Shown one piece after another: positions 37,034 through 46,294 of a stretch of 64,000 nucleotides of DNA. How positions within the stretch are numbered: the first letter of the stretch is position 1; every line of letters starts with the position of its first letter. The notes under the pieces are model-generated. The model saw only the letters and a program-made list of their open reading frames with translations. It made no database searches and was not told the origin of the DNA. Made by a program: the position numbers and the translations under genes. The stretch covers positions 4,123,001 through 4,187,000 of the forward strand of contig NZ_CP094351.1 in assembly GCF_022807995.1 (NCBI RefSeq), read 5' to 3'. The stretch is from Pseudomonas orientalis (GTDB taxonomy: Bacteria > Pseudomonadota > Gammaproteobacteria > Pseudomonadales > Pseudomonadaceae).

Positions 37034-38413
37034 ATGTTATGGACAACTAAGCTGTCAGATGATGCGCCCCACTTCACACTCAGCTCGGATGCCGAGGCGC
37101 TTACCCACTACGGTAGCGCCAGTGCTTTTGCCCAGCCGCGCAGCTTTTATACCAACAGTCCCTTTCAGCGCCCTTCCCGGCCGCAGGACATATCAGACGT
37201 AATTATCAGTACTCGTCTAACAAGCGATCAACTTTCCGACAGCCATCATTTATTGGCACAACGGTTGTTACTGAATATCTACGAGCAGGACCTGGTATTT
37301 CTGCCCAAGCCGCCCATGGAACTTGATCTCAAGGCGTTCAAACAGTTCTACGACCCTGAACACGCCGCCAGCGGCAAGAAGATCCGTCCGCTGCTCGAAC
37401 AGTACTTGTATGACTGGCTCAAGCAAGAAGTGCATATCAACGGTTCGTGGTGCCTGGAATCGTTTGTCGCCCACACCGACAAGGTCCTGGAGGATGTCGC
37501 GCAGTCGGAGTCCAAGCTGCACAAGGTGCTGACCACCAGCCGCAACCCTGAACGTGCCGCGCGCTTTTTCATGACCCAATGCGCCGGCGATTTCCTCAGT
37601 GAGGCCTCCGCGATGGCGCGCAATGTGCTGGGCAATTGCGGCGTGTACACCAGCGAGTTGTTCAAGATCCTGATCGACGAATATGGCTACGGTGTCGATA
37701 AAAAGAAGCACAGCACCATTTTTGAAGACATGCTCAAAGACATGGGCATGTCTCATCATGTGCACCATTACTGGCAGTTCTACACCGCAGGTTCCTTGTC
37801 GCTGACCAACTACTTCCATTATGTGTCGGCCAACCATGGCGAGCTGTTCCGCTACATAGGCGCGATGTATTACACCGAGGCCACCCTGGCGCTCACCACC
37901 AAACACCAGTCGAGCGCCATCAAGGCCATTTTCGGCGACAGCGTCTCCACCGACTATTTCGATGAGCATTCACACATCGATGTCCATCACGGAAGGATGG
38001 CCCTGCAGCGCCTCATCCTGCCCATGATCAAGCAATTTGGCAGCAAGATCATTCCTGATCTCGTCCGCGGTTTCGAGGAATTCAGGTTGCTGCAGGACAT
38101 CGCCGACGAAGAGCTCTACGCCCATATCAAATGGCACGACGAGCTGGATGAACACCGTGCACTGGCTGCCGCCCAGCAGGGCACGAAGCCGGTGGACCTG
38201 CGAATTACCGAGACCGAGCACGAACTCTCGGTGCCCCACACCCACCCCAACGACGAGTTGTTCTGGGTTGAAACCGGCGAGCTGGATTTTGTCGCAAGCC
38301 CGGACCTAAGCGTGCGGCTGAAGGCCGGGGAAGGCGTGGTGATTCCCAAGGGCATGCTGCATGGCACCCGCGTTGTCAGCCCGTCCTGCACCTATACCGT
38401 CACGGCCCTTTGA
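37034..38413 (+). CDS. Heme-oxygenase-like diiron oxidase with C-terminal cupin
   Basis: The 459-aa protein has an HDO (iron-containing redox enzyme) domain at about residues 110-360: ligand motifs E216-x9-H226 (DEYGYGVDKKKH), E282 (MYYTEAT) and DEHSHIDVHHG at 310-320 with H312, D316 and H319. HDO enzymes use a diiron centre and O2 for N-oxygenation, C-C cleavage or desaturation of amino-acid-like substrates. A cupin barrel follows (about 385-459) with metal ligands H402, H404, E408 and H443. Such a fusion suggests two consecutive oxidative steps or a cupin sensing role. It is the first gene of a five-gene rightward operon, with the Rieske gene 11 nt downstream. Confidence 0.82.
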   Translation: MLWTTKLSDDAPHFTLSSDAEALTHYGSASAFAQPRSFYTNSPFQRPSRPQDISDVIISTRLTSDQLSDSHHLLAQRLLLNIYEQDLVFLPKPPMELDLKAFKQFYDPEHAASGKKIRPLLEQYLYDWLKQEVHINGSWCLESFVAHTDKVLEDVAQSESKLHKVLTTSRNPERAARFFMTQCAGDFLSEASAMARNVLGNCGVYTSELFKILIDEYGYGVDKKKHSTIFEDMLKDMGMSHHVHHYWQFYTAGSLSLTNYFHYVSANHGELFRYIGAMYYTEATLALTTKHQSSAIKAIFGDSVSTDYFDEHSHIDVHHGRMALQRLILPMIKQFGSKIIPDLVRGFEEFRLLQDIADEELYAHIKWHDELDEHRALAAAQQGTKPVDLRITETEHELSVPHTHPNDELFWVETGELDFVASPDLSVRLKAGEGVVIPKGMLHGTRVVSPSCTYTVTAL

Positions 38414-38424
38414 GCAGGCATCCC

Positions 38425-38739
38425 ATGAAAGCTATCCGCCTGAACCTTACCGACGCCCACTACGTGGCCGTGGAAGACAAAACCTATTTTCTCAAGCGCC
38501 ATACCTATTCGACGCAGTTGCTGCCCACCAGTTGCCCCCATCGCGGCGGCCCTTTGCACATGGGTGAAACCACGGGCGACGGGCAAAGCGTGATCTGCCC
38601 GTGGCACGACAACGCTTACAAGGTGTGCAACCTGGAAAAGAAATCGCCTCCCACCGTTCGCGTGAGAAACCAGTTCAGTACCGTCGTGGGTGACACCGAA
38701 CGGTGCGTGCCTTTACTCAAACTCTCTCGTTACGACTGA
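38425..38739 (+). CDS. Rieske [2Fe-2S] protein
   Basis: The 104-aa protein has both Rieske ligand pairs: C37-P-H39 (SCPHRGGPLHMG) and C58-P-W-H61 (ICPWHDNAY). It is a soluble ferredoxin-type Rieske protein, probably the electron donor for the upstream diiron oxidase. The ATG at 38425 is preferred over an upstream TTG at 38410 that would overlap the oxidase stop. The MFS gene starts 5 nt downstream. Confidence 0.9.
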   Translation: MKAIRLNLTDAHYVAVEDKTYFLKRHTYSTQLLPTSCPHRGGPLHMGETTGDGQSVICPWHDNAYKVCNLEKKSPPTVRVRNQFSTVVGDTERCVPLLKLSRYD

Positions 38740-38744
38740 ACCCT

Positions 38745-39926
38745 ATGACCACTAAATCAACACTGACAGCGTTCTACTCGATCGTGACCCTGTTTACCGG
38801 CCTGGACATGGCGATTGTGATTGCCATGGTCTGGTTCGGCCTGGAAACCACCGGCTCGACATTTCTGGTGGGGGCCACGCTATGCGTGGCGACCGTGGTG
38901 CCGTATGTGTGCGAACAATACATCGGCAAATTTTTCACCCTTGAACTGAGCATGAAACGCCTGCTGTACATCCGCCTGACCGCGTTCGCCGCCGTGCTTG
39001 GCCTGTCGCTCACCGACGCCGCCGTGTTGCCCATCGGCTTTTTGGTCATCGCCTTTGTGGTCGGTGTCACCGACTACTTCACCATCAGCACCCTCGAGTC
39101 GAAAAACACCAAGCTGGTGCTGGCCGGTGCGACCGACAGCGACACCTCGGCGCGGCTGATGCAAACGTCCATCCAGATCGGCGCCTTTGGCGGCGCGCTG
39201 CTGGGCGGGGTGATCGTGGATGTATTTTCGGTCAGCCAGACCCTACAGATCATCAGCCTGGCGGCGATTGTCTCGCTGGTGGCAATCCTGTTCGTGCAGG
39301 CCACGCCCGGCGCCGACACGGCCGAGCAGGCCAATGACAGCCCTGTCGCCCAGGCGCTGAACCTGCCGCGCAACCTTTACGTGCTGATCATCGTATTAAG
39401 CATGATCGGGTTCCATATCGGCGCCTTCAACAGCCTGGTGCCGATCGTGTTTCAAAAACTCAATGAGTGGAACGCCACCCTGTTCGGCGTGGCCAGCGGT
39501 CTGGCAGGCCTGGGTGCCTTCAGTGCGGCAGTGCTGCCACGTATCAAGCTCAACAGCTATGGCGCCATCGTGCTGGTGCTGCTGGCCGACGTGGCAATCG
39601 TGTATTGGCAGAACCTCTACGTGATGATGGCGGCCGCGTTCTTGCTGGGCTTTTGCATCAACAGCCTGCGCATCCAATTGCGTAAAAACCTGATCGAGTC
39701 GGCGCCCAACGCTCGGGTGGCCGACGTGATCGCCGCAAAAAGTTCGCTCTACTACCTGCTGGTCAGCGGTTCGGCGCCAATGATCCTGACGTTTTTTACC
39801 ACTGCGGGATTCCTCGGGCTGGAAGGTGCGCGCCTGCTGATGATCGTCTCCGCCGGCCTCTTGGCTGCCGCCGTGCTGGCGTGGAACCTCACGCCGGCGG
39901 TCCCGGCCACCGCGACCCTTGAATAA
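38745..39926 (+). CDS. MFS transporter of the oxidase cluster
   Basis: The 393-aa protein has about ten to twelve hydrophobic segments and the overall MFS layout (first helix SIVTLFTGLDMAIVIAMVWFG, a central loop after residue ~200, second half beginning LYVLIIVLSMIGFHIGAFN). It is placed between the Rieske and ATP-grasp genes with short gaps, so it probably exports the cluster's product. The chosen ATG removes a 14-residue extension overlapping the Rieske gene. Confidence 0.85.
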   Translation: MTTKSTLTAFYSIVTLFTGLDMAIVIAMVWFGLETTGSTFLVGATLCVATVVPYVCEQYIGKFFTLELSMKRLLYIRLTAFAAVLGLSLTDAAVLPIGFLVIAFVVGVTDYFTISTLESKNTKLVLAGATDSDTSARLMQTSIQIGAFGGALLGGVIVDVFSVSQTLQIISLAAIVSLVAILFVQATPGADTAEQANDSPVAQALNLPRNLYVLIIVLSMIGFHIGAFNSLVPIVFQKLNEWNATLFGVASGLAGLGAFSAAVLPRIKLNSYGAIVLVLLADVAIVYWQNLYVMMAAAFLLGFCINSLRIQLRKNLIESAPNARVADVIAAKSSLYYLLVSGSAPMILTFFTTAGFLGLEGARLLMIVSAGLLAAAVLAWNLTPAVPATATLE

Positions 39927-39929
39927 GGA

Positions 39930-41156
39930 ATGCCTCAATTGCAAACCGTACTGATCGTCGATCCGTTCTCCACCGGCAAACTCTACGCCCCGTTGCTCCG
40001 GGCCCAGGGCGTGAAATGTATCGCGGTGATTTCCACCGACACCTTGCCCAGGCACTTCACCGATGACCTGGTCAGGGAAGATTTCGAAGAGGTTTACCAC
40101 TGGGAAGAGAGCTTGCTGGAAACCCTGGAGAAACTGTCGTTGAGCGCGGTGATCGCAGGCTGCGAAACCGCAATCTACCTCACCGATTACCTCACCGAAG
40201 TGCTGCGTATTGCAGGCAACAGCCGCATTACCAGCGACCTGCGGCGCAACAAGTTTTCCATGCAGCAAGCGCTCAAGAACAAGGGATTGGCGAACATTGC
40301 CTCCCAACTGCTGAGTTCGCCAAGCCGCATTCGGGAAGTGGTCGACTCGTTGGAGGAAGCGGCCACCTATGTGGTCAAGCCACTGAATTCGGCCGCCACC
40401 GAAGGCGTGGTGTTCGCTCAGGGCAGGCACGAAGTGGAAACCGCCTTGAACAACGCAGCCTGGCGGCAGAAAAACGACCTTGGGGAGTTCAACCTCGGGT
40501 TTATCGTGCAGCCGTTCGTATCGGGGCCGGAGTACGTGGTGGACATGGTCGCCTTTGATGGCGAATACACCATCGCCACGGTATGCAGATACACCAAGAT
40601 CCACAAAAACGGCAGCAAGTTTGTCTACGAAAGCCTGGACACCCTCGATCCCCAGGCACAAGCGCTGCAACCGCTGCTCGACTACGCCCGCCTGGCAGCG
40701 GCGGCCTTGAGCATCGAGGTCGGCCCGATTCATATGGAAATCATCTGGTCGGACACGGGCCCGGTGATGATTGAAGCGGGCGGCCGCTTGCATGGCGGGA
40801 TCGCCCCACTGCTGTTTCAGCAGGTGTACCAGCCGGACCTGCTGTCGCTGGCCATCGACAGCTACCTCGGCCGGCCTCGCCCGCCGGCCGGCACTGCACG
40901 TGAAATCAGCCATGGTCGTATCGGCTTTTTCTGTTCCGACGAGCGCCGCACCTTTACCGCGCCTTCCCCACAGGCGTTGCAGAGCGCCATGCTGGATGAA
41001 GCCTATTGCGGCCATCGCTTCTTTATCAGCCCGGGAGACACCACGCCGGTCACAATCGACTTCGCCACCTGCCCCGGGCTGTTCTGGTTGCAGCACCCAA
41101 GCCTGCAACAGCTGGATGCCAGCACCGATCTTCTGCGCAAGAAGCTATGGAGCTAA
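39930..41156 (+). CDS. ATP-grasp amino-acid ligase-like enzyme
   Basis: The 408-aa protein has ATP-grasp features: YVVKPLNSAATEGV (ATP-binding lysine and glycine-containing loop), FIVQPFVSGPEYVVDMVAFDG, and MEIIWSDTGPVMIEAGGRLHGG with the metal-binding E and N/G-rich end. This subgroup (BacD/L-amino-acid ligase type) joins amino acids through an acyl phosphate. In this operon it probably couples the oxidised amino acid to another amino acid or tailors a carboxylate. The gene starts 3 nt after the MFS stop, and the next gene follows by 4 nt. Confidence 0.85.
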   Translation: MPQLQTVLIVDPFSTGKLYAPLLRAQGVKCIAVISTDTLPRHFTDDLVREDFEEVYHWEESLLETLEKLSLSAVIAGCETAIYLTDYLTEVLRIAGNSRITSDLRRNKFSMQQALKNKGLANIASQLLSSPSRIREVVDSLEEAATYVVKPLNSAATEGVVFAQGRHEVETALNNAAWRQKNDLGEFNLGFIVQPFVSGPEYVVDMVAFDGEYTIATVCRYTKIHKNGSKFVYESLDTLDPQAQALQPLLDYARLAAAALSIEVGPIHMEIIWSDTGPVMIEAGGRLHGGIAPLLFQQVYQPDLLSLAIDSYLGRPRPPAGTAREISHGRIGFFCSDERRTFTAPSPQALQSAMLDEAYCGHRFFISPGDTTPVTIDFATCPGLFWLQHPSLQQLDASTDLLRKKLWS

Positions 41157-41160
41157 GGGC

Positions 41161-41844
41161 ATGAAAAGTCGTTTGATCATTCAACAGTCAGCCCTTGACC
41201 TGGGCCTCAATAATGCTTGCGCCGCCGTTGTCGAAAACATCAGCGTGTCTGACGACCAGAGTTTCGTCAGTCTCCTGCAGAGCAACTTGAACCACGTGGC
41301 CTCACACCTCAACGAACTGGATTCGAATCCCGTTTACGAAGGCTTTGCCCGTCAGCTTGAAAAGCTCGGCTACACCAACACGGTCAGTGCCAACGAAAAA
41401 CTGCTGCGGCGCTTCATCGCCAACGGTGTGCGCCCCATCAATAACGTCGTCGATGCCTATAACGCCGTGGCAATCCGGCACGGCGTCAGCATAGGCGTAC
41501 ACACCTATCATCAGCGGGACGATATCCACGTCATGCGTTCCCCGGAACCGCGGGCCTTTCGCCCGTTGTTTGCCAAGAAGGACGTGATGATCCCCGCGGG
41601 CGACATCGTCTATACCTGCGGCGACGTGCCCCTGGCGAGCATCGGCAAAGTCGATGCCGATGCCCATGACTTCAGACTGACCGACGCATCATCCAGCCTG
41701 CTGGTGGTGGTATTGGGGCATGAGGACACGACGCTGGCGTTCAACCAGACGGTCATCGCAGAATTCGTGGACACCCTGCGCCAGACAATGCCGGCCTTGA
41801 ATCATTACTTTCTCGAAACCTTCCACGACCACGCGCCAGCCTGA
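41161..41844 (+). CDS. Stand-alone B3/B4 tRNA-editing-like domain
   Basis: The 227-aa protein resembles the B3/B4 editing domain of phenylalanyl-tRNA synthetase beta subunit: NGVRPINNVVDAYNAVAIRHGVSIGVHTY, then AGDIVYTCGDVPLASIGKVDAD, then VVVLGHED. Free-standing copies are thought to hydrolyse mischarged tRNAs or bind tRNA. As the last gene of a cluster with an amino-acid ligase and oxidase it could protect the producer by deacylating tRNA charged with the toxic analogue. Start chosen at the ATG 4 nt after the ligase stop, with AAGGGC before it; a longer overlapping frame upstream is a shadow of the ligase gene. Confidence 0.82.
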   Translation: MKSRLIIQQSALDLGLNNACAAVVENISVSDDQSFVSLLQSNLNHVASHLNELDSNPVYEGFARQLEKLGYTNTVSANEKLLRRFIANGVRPINNVVDAYNAVAIRHGVSIGVHTYHQRDDIHVMRSPEPRAFRPLFAKKDVMIPAGDIVYTCGDVPLASIGKVDADAHDFRLTDASSSLLVVVLGHEDTTLAFNQTVIAEFVDTLRQTMPALNHYFLETFHDHAPA

Positions 41845-41880
41845 TCGGGCGTCAGCCGCTGCCGTCGCGGACGGCACCGG

Positions 41881-42297
41881 CTAGCGCCAGGCCTTGAGCA
41901 CCGGGTTGACCACCACCTCATTCACATGCTCGATCTTGAGCAGGTTTTCCTTGAACACCATCAATTCTTCAAAATTGCGGTAGCGCACCTCGAGCATCAT
42001 GTCCACGTCGCCAAACAATGAATAGGCCTGCACCACCTCGCGATACTGGTAGATTTTGGGGAACACCAGGTGGCAGCTGCTACCGTTGAGCTTGAGCATC
42101 AAGAATGCCGATTGCAGGGTTTGATCGTCCTCAGCGACGTTGATGGTAAAGCCCAGGATAATGCCCTTTTCGATCAGTTTTTGAACCCGCGACTCAACGG
42201 CGGTTCGAGACTTGTGAACCTGGCGCGCCAGTTCCGCCAGGCTGACGCGGGAGTCATCCTTCAAGGCAGCTATTATCAGTTCATCAACCTTGTCCAC
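41881..42297 (-). CDS. Lrp/AsnC-family transcription regulator
   Basis: The 138-aa protein has the Lrp layout: an N-terminal HTH (DELIIAALKDDSRVSLAELARQVHKSRTAVESRVQKLIEKGII) and a C-terminal RAM domain with FGDVDMMLEVRYRNFEEL. Start at GTG 42297; an ATG at 42339 would add 14 basic residues. It is convergent with the oxidase operon and 25-70 bp downstream of the EamA gene, so the two leftward genes may be one transcript. It probably senses an amino acid and controls the cluster via the palindrome at 36932. Confidence 0.88.
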   Translation of the reverse strand: MDKVDELIIAALKDDSRVSLAELARQVHKSRTAVESRVQKLIEKGIILGFTINVAEDDQTLQSAFLMLKLNGSSCHLVFPKIYQYREVVQAYSLFGDVDMMLEVRYRNFEELMVFKENLLKIEHVNEVVVNPVLKAWR

Positions 42298-42364
42298 TCT
42301 GCCACCCCCACACCGTTCCTTTCGATAACACACTTTCATTACCGCTCACACATCGCTGGCACCC

Positions 42365-43240
42365 TCAGGTCGCAGACTTTACGCCAGCGGCGGGTTTGAT
42401 ACCCAATCGACTGACCGCCACCGCCGTCAGAATCACCAGGCCGCCCAGGGCAAGCCTTCCCAGCGGCTCATGCTGGTTCCAGATCAGCAGGTTCAACAGC
42501 AGCCCCACCGGTACATGCAGGTTATTCATCACCGCGAGGGTGCCGCCATTGACCAGGCAGGCCCCCTTGTTCCACCAGTACATACCCAGTGCGGTACTGA
42601 TCAGCCCCAGGAACACCAGCACGCCCCATTGCAGCGGCGCCTGGGGCAGGAAATCCGCCTTACCGAACAACAGGAACGCGGGCAACACCACCAGCAAGGC
42701 GCCCAGGTAGAAATAACCGAAGCGCCGGTAGTGCGGCTGATCACTCGGATAGCGTGCCACCAGATGCTTGTACAGGACTTGCCCGGCGGCGTAGGTGAAA
42801 TTGGCCAGTTGCAGCAACAGGAAGCCCATCAGGAAGTTCGGGGTGATCTGGTCGAAACGAATCACCGCCGCGCCCGCCACCGCCACCAGTGCGGCGACCA
42901 GTGCCCAGGGGTTGAACCGCCGGTTGAGCGCGTCTTCGATCAGGGTCACGTGCAACGGCGTGAGGATGGTGAACAGCAGCACCTCCGGCACCGTCAGTAC
43001 CCGGAAGCTCAGGTACAGGCACACGTAGGTCACGCCGAACTGCAGCGCACCGATGACCAGCATGCCACGCATGAATGCCGGTGGCACCGAGCGCCAGCGG
43101 GTCAGTGGGATAAAGATCAGCCCGGCCAGTACCACGCGCACCAGTACCGCGAAGTAGCTGTCGACATGGCCGGCGAGGTATTCGCCGATCAAGCTGAAGG
43201 AAAATGCCTGAATCAGGGTGACAACCAGTAGATAGCCCAT
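42365..43240 (-). CDS. EamA-family (DMT) exporter
   Basis: The 291-aa protein has ten hydrophobic helices in two EamA repeats (first starting GYLLVVTLIQAFSFSLIGEY; second with NKGACLVNGGTLAVMNNLHVPVG). DMT proteins often export amino acids or their derivatives. It is directly upstream of the Lrp-type gene on the same strand, suggesting Lrp-controlled export. Confidence 0.85.
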   Translation of the reverse strand: MGYLLVVTLIQAFSFSLIGEYLAGHVDSYFAVLVRVVLAGLIFIPLTRWRSVPPAFMRGMLVIGALQFGVTYVCLYLSFRVLTVPEVLLFTILTPLHVTLIEDALNRRFNPWALVAALVAVAGAAVIRFDQITPNFLMGFLLLQLANFTYAAGQVLYKHLVARYPSDQPHYRRFGYFYLGALLVVLPAFLLFGKADFLPQAPLQWGVLVFLGLISTALGMYWWNKGACLVNGGTLAVMNNLHVPVGLLLNLLIWNQHEPLGRLALGGLVILTAVAVSRLGIKPAAGVKSAT

Positions 43241-43302
43241 GTGCGCCTCGTTTCGAATGGGCGCGACATTAAAGCTTTTCGACGGTTGAAGAAACTCGAG
43301 GC

Positions 43303-43337
43303 AAAAAAAACCCGACCTCGCTGAAGCGGCAGTCGGG
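43303..43337 (-). terminator. Rho-independent terminator after azoR
   Basis: Read on the minus strand: CCCGAC stem with GTCGGG and a 15-nt loop, then a run of eight T. It lies about 100 nt beyond the azoR stop codon. Confidence 0.85.
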
Positions 43338-43443
43338 CAGGAGCACTCAGGAGCAACAAGTGCAAAGGGAGGTTCGGTACGCGTACTTGAAGGGATTGCG
43401 TGGCGCTAGATAAACACTGGTGGATTATCTGGCGATTAAAGGA

Positions 43444-44043
43444 TCAAGCCACCTGTGCGAGCAGTGCCTTGGCATGGTTGATGCCTTTTTCCTGGAAATC
43501 ACCGCTCAGGTTCACCCCTTCGGCATGAATGAAGGTGACGTCGTGAATCCCGATAAAGGCCATGACCTGGCGCAGATACGGTTCCTGGTGGTCCGAGGTG
43601 GCGCCGGTGTGAATGCCGCCACGGGCGGTGAGCACGATGGCGCGCTTGCCGGTCAGCAAACCCTGCGGCCCGGTGGCGGTGTACTTGAAGGTCACCCCCG
43701 CGCGCAGCACGTGGTCCAGCCAGGCCTTGAGGGTACTGGGGATGGCGAAGTTGTACATCGGCGCCGCCATCACCAGGACGTCGGCGGCGAGCAGTTCGTC
43801 GGTCAATTCGTTGGAGCGCTCCAGGGAGGCCTGTTCGACCGGGCTGCGCTGTTCGGCAGGTTTCATCCAGCCGCCCAGCAAATGGGCGTCCAGGTGAGGC
43901 ACCGGGTTGAGCGCCACGTCGCGCACGTTGATCTGATCGGCCGGGTGGGTGGCCTGCCATTGGCTGACGAACTGCCGAGTCAGTTGGCGGGAAATCGAAT
44001 CCTGCTGGCGGGCGCTGCTTTCGATGATCAGAACGTTGGACAT
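43444..44043 (-). CDS. azoR: FMN-dependent NADH-azoreductase
   Basis: The 199-aa protein is a flavodoxin-fold quinone/azo reductase: N-terminal SSARQQDSISRQLT (FMN phosphate loop), AAPMYNFAIPSTLKAWLDHVLRAGVTFKYTATGPQGLL (typical AzoR signature) and TARGGIHTG. It reduces azo dyes and quinones with NADH in the cytoplasm. It is a single gene ended by the terminator at 43303-43337; the usual divergent LysR regulator is not directly adjacent, though a LysR gene lies 0.5 kb away. Confidence 0.92.
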   Translation of the reverse strand: MSNVLIIESSARQQDSISRQLTRQFVSQWQATHPADQINVRDVALNPVPHLDAHLLGGWMKPAEQRSPVEQASLERSNELTDELLAADVLVMAAPMYNFAIPSTLKAWLDHVLRAGVTFKYTATGPQGLLTGKRAIVLTARGGIHTGATSDHQEPYLRQVMAFIGIHDVTFIHAEGVNLSGDFQEKGINHAKALLAQVA

Positions 44044-44193
44044 GGTTATGTAGGCTCCATCGGTAAATGCTGTAAGTCGATAGAGAAAAGATTAAACATG
44101 GCCACTTCGATTAAAAAGCGCAAAAAACTGCTATAACCCATCTATAAATTTGTTTATAAGCGGTGTATTCCTATAGGCATGCTCCGCTTCGCT

Positions 44194-44508
44194 TTATTTC
44201 GGCGCGCACGCCAGAGCGATGCGCATCTTGATGATCGCGCGGTTGAACTTGGCCGTGGTGTGGGTGCTTTTGCCGGCGGGTACGGTGACGGTGCGCCGAC
44301 GCGGCGCTTCAGGGCCGTTGGTAAAGGTTACAGAACAGACAGCATCTCGAGTGCCGTAGTTATTCAGCTGAATCGAGCTGATATCGCCGTCCACATCGGA
44401 GGCGGTGTAGTCGATGCTGACGCCGTCGATCTTTTTGCTCACGTCGATGGGGTAGGCAAACGCGCTCATCGGCAGCAGCGCCAGCAACACACAACACAAT
44501 TTTCTCAT
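44194..44508 (-). CDS. Small exported protein (often mislabelled 3-phosphoglycerate kinase)
   Basis: The 104-aa protein has a clear signal peptide (MRKLCCVLLALLPMSAFA, cleavage before YPIDV) and a beta-rich mature domain containing ASDVDGDISSIQLNNYG and a Cys pair. It is a conserved Pseudomonas periplasmic protein that is frequently misannotated; I see no kinase feature. GGAG precedes the ATG at 44508; a longer frame to 44556 would lose the signal peptide at the N-terminus. Confidence 0.82.
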   Translation of the reverse strand: MRKLCCVLLALLPMSAFAYPIDVSKKIDGVSIDYTASDVDGDISSIQLNNYGTRDAVCSVTFTNGPEAPRRRTVTVPAGKSTHTTAKFNRAIIKMRIALACAPK

Positions 44509-44557
44509 TCGGCAGTCTCCAATAAGGACCGCCAGCTTAGGACAAGAGGAGCTCATC

Positions 44558-45481
44558 TTGAAAGCGCCCCGCGTTACCCTTGATCAATGGCGCACATTGC
44601 AGGCCGTGGTCGACCATGGCGGCTTCGCCCAGGCGGCCGAAGCGCTGCACCGTTCGCAGTCCTCGGTGAGCTACACCGTGGCGCGCATGCAAGACCAGCT
44701 CGGCGTGCCGCTGCTGCGCATCGACGGGCGCAAGGCGGTACTCACCGATGCGGGTGAAGTGCTGCTGCGCCGCTCCCGGCAACTGGTGAAAAACGCCAGC
44801 CAGTTGGAAGATCTTGCCCATCATATGGAACAAGGCTGGGAGGCCGAAGTGCGCCTGGTCGTGGATGCAGCCTATCCCAATGCACGCCTGGTACGCGCCC
44901 TGACCGCCTTCATGCCGCAGAGCCGAGGCTGCCGGGTGCGCTTGCGTGAGGAGGTATTGTCCGGTGTCGAAGAGCTTTTGATAGAAGGCGTGGCCGACCT
45001 GGCGATCTGCGGCTTCAGCATTCCCGGTTACCTGGGCACCGAAATGAGCGATGTGGAATTCGTTGCCGTGGCCCATCCCGACCATGCTTTGCACCGCATG
45101 CAACGCGAGTTGAGCTTCCAGGACCTGGAAAGCCAGATGCAGGTGGTCATCCGCGACTCCGGGCGCCAGCAACCGCGTGATGTGGGTTGGCTCGGCGCCG
45201 AACAACGCTGGACCGTCGGCAGCCTGGCCACCGCCGCCTCGTTCGTGGGCAGCGGCCTGGGTTTTGCCTGGTTGCCCCGGCACATGATAGAGCGCGAACT
45301 CGCCGAAGGCGTGCTCAAGCAATTGCCGTTGGAACAGGGCGGCAGCCGACACCCCACGTTCTATTTGTACTCGAACAAGGACAAACCCCTGGGGCCGGCA
45401 ACGCAGATCCTCGTGGAGTTGCTGCGCACCTTTGATACTGCTCCGCTGGACGCGCCCTTCGCGGCGCCTCGTCAAGCCTGA
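44558..45481 (+). CDS. LysR-family transcription regulator
   Basis: The 307-aa protein has the LysR HTH (WRTLQAVVDHGGFAQAAEALHRSQSSVSYTVARMQDQLGVPLLRIDGRKAVLTDAGE) and the two-lobed inducer-binding domain. TTG start at 44558 with GGAG 7 nt upstream. It is divergent from the small exported protein gene, which it may control; azoR is another possible target. Confidence 0.9.
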   Translation: MKAPRVTLDQWRTLQAVVDHGGFAQAAEALHRSQSSVSYTVARMQDQLGVPLLRIDGRKAVLTDAGEVLLRRSRQLVKNASQLEDLAHHMEQGWEAEVRLVVDAAYPNARLVRALTAFMPQSRGCRVRLREEVLSGVEELLIEGVADLAICGFSIPGYLGTEMSDVEFVAVAHPDHALHRMQRELSFQDLESQMQVVIRDSGRQQPRDVGWLGAEQRWTVGSLATAASFVGSGLGFAWLPRHMIERELAEGVLKQLPLEQGGSRHPTFYLYSNKDKPLGPATQILVELLRTFDTAPLDAPFAAPRQA

Positions 45482-45648
45482 AATGGAGTGCACCCATGAC
45501 CTGGGTTCAATCGCGCAAGCCTGGACCCGATTGTGGGCTGCGGCGACAGGAACAACGTTCCAGAATCACCTGTCCAACCGGGGTCATCAACGCTACTCTG
45601 CTCGATTCTCCAAAGACCGTCGACCCCACTACCCAGGATCACTGACCC

Positions 45649-46212
45649 ATGCTGAAAAAAATCGCCTTCTTTGCCGGTTCCGTTCTGTTCGCTGCCAACC
45701 TGATGGCGGCCGAGCCCGCCAAGGCGCCCCACGTATTGATCTCCACCACCAATGGCGACATTGAAATCGAACTCGACCCGGTCAAGGCGCCGATCAGCAC
45801 CAAGAATTTCCTCGCCTATGTGGACAAGGGCTTCTACACCAACACGATCTTTCACCGTGTGATCCCGGGTTTCATGGTCCAGGGCGGCGGGTTCACCCAG
45901 CAAATGTCGCAGAAGCCGACCGAAGCACCGATCAAGAACGAAGCCAGCAACGGCCTGCATAACGTGCGCGGCACCTTGTCCATGGCGCGCACCAATGACC
46001 CGAACTCGGCCACCAGCCAGTTCTTCATCAACGTGGCCGACAATGCCTTCCTCGACCCGGGGCGCGATGCCGGTTACGCGGTATTCGCCAAAGTGGTCAA
46101 GGGCATGGACGTGGTTGATGTGATCGTCAACTCCCAGACCACCACCAAGCAAGGCATGCAGAACGTGCCAATCGATCCTGTCCTGATCAAGTCGGCCAAG
46201 CGCATCGACTGA
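45649..46212 (+). CDS. ppiA: Periplasmic peptidyl-prolyl isomerase A (cyclophilin)
   Basis: The 187-aa protein has a signal peptide (LKKIAFFAGSVLFAANLMA) and a full cyclophilin domain with catalytic and signature segments IFHRVIPGFMVQGGGF, GTLSMARTNDPNSATSQFFIN and FAKVVKGMDVVD. It speeds proline isomerisation in periplasmic protein folding. It has its own promoter region; the ABC transporter follows by about 80 bp. Confidence 0.93.
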   Translation: MLKKIAFFAGSVLFAANLMAAEPAKAPHVLISTTNGDIEIELDPVKAPISTKNFLAYVDKGFYTNTIFHRVIPGFMVQGGGFTQQMSQKPTEAPIKNEASNGLHNVRGTLSMARTNDPNSATSQFFINVADNAFLDPGRDAGYAVFAKVVKGMDVVDVIVNSQTTTKQGMQNVPIDPVLIKSAKRID

Positions 46213-46294
46213 GGTCCGCGGGAACTTCCGCACGTTGCCCGCAAGGCGACGTGCGCACTTGAAAGGAGAGCCCGCACGGCGGGCGTCAAGCCTA

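Noticed and set aside
39396..41108. 570-aa open frame on the minus strand
   Set aside because: It lies antisense to the MFS and ATP-grasp genes, whose motifs are clear; it is a GC-driven shadow.
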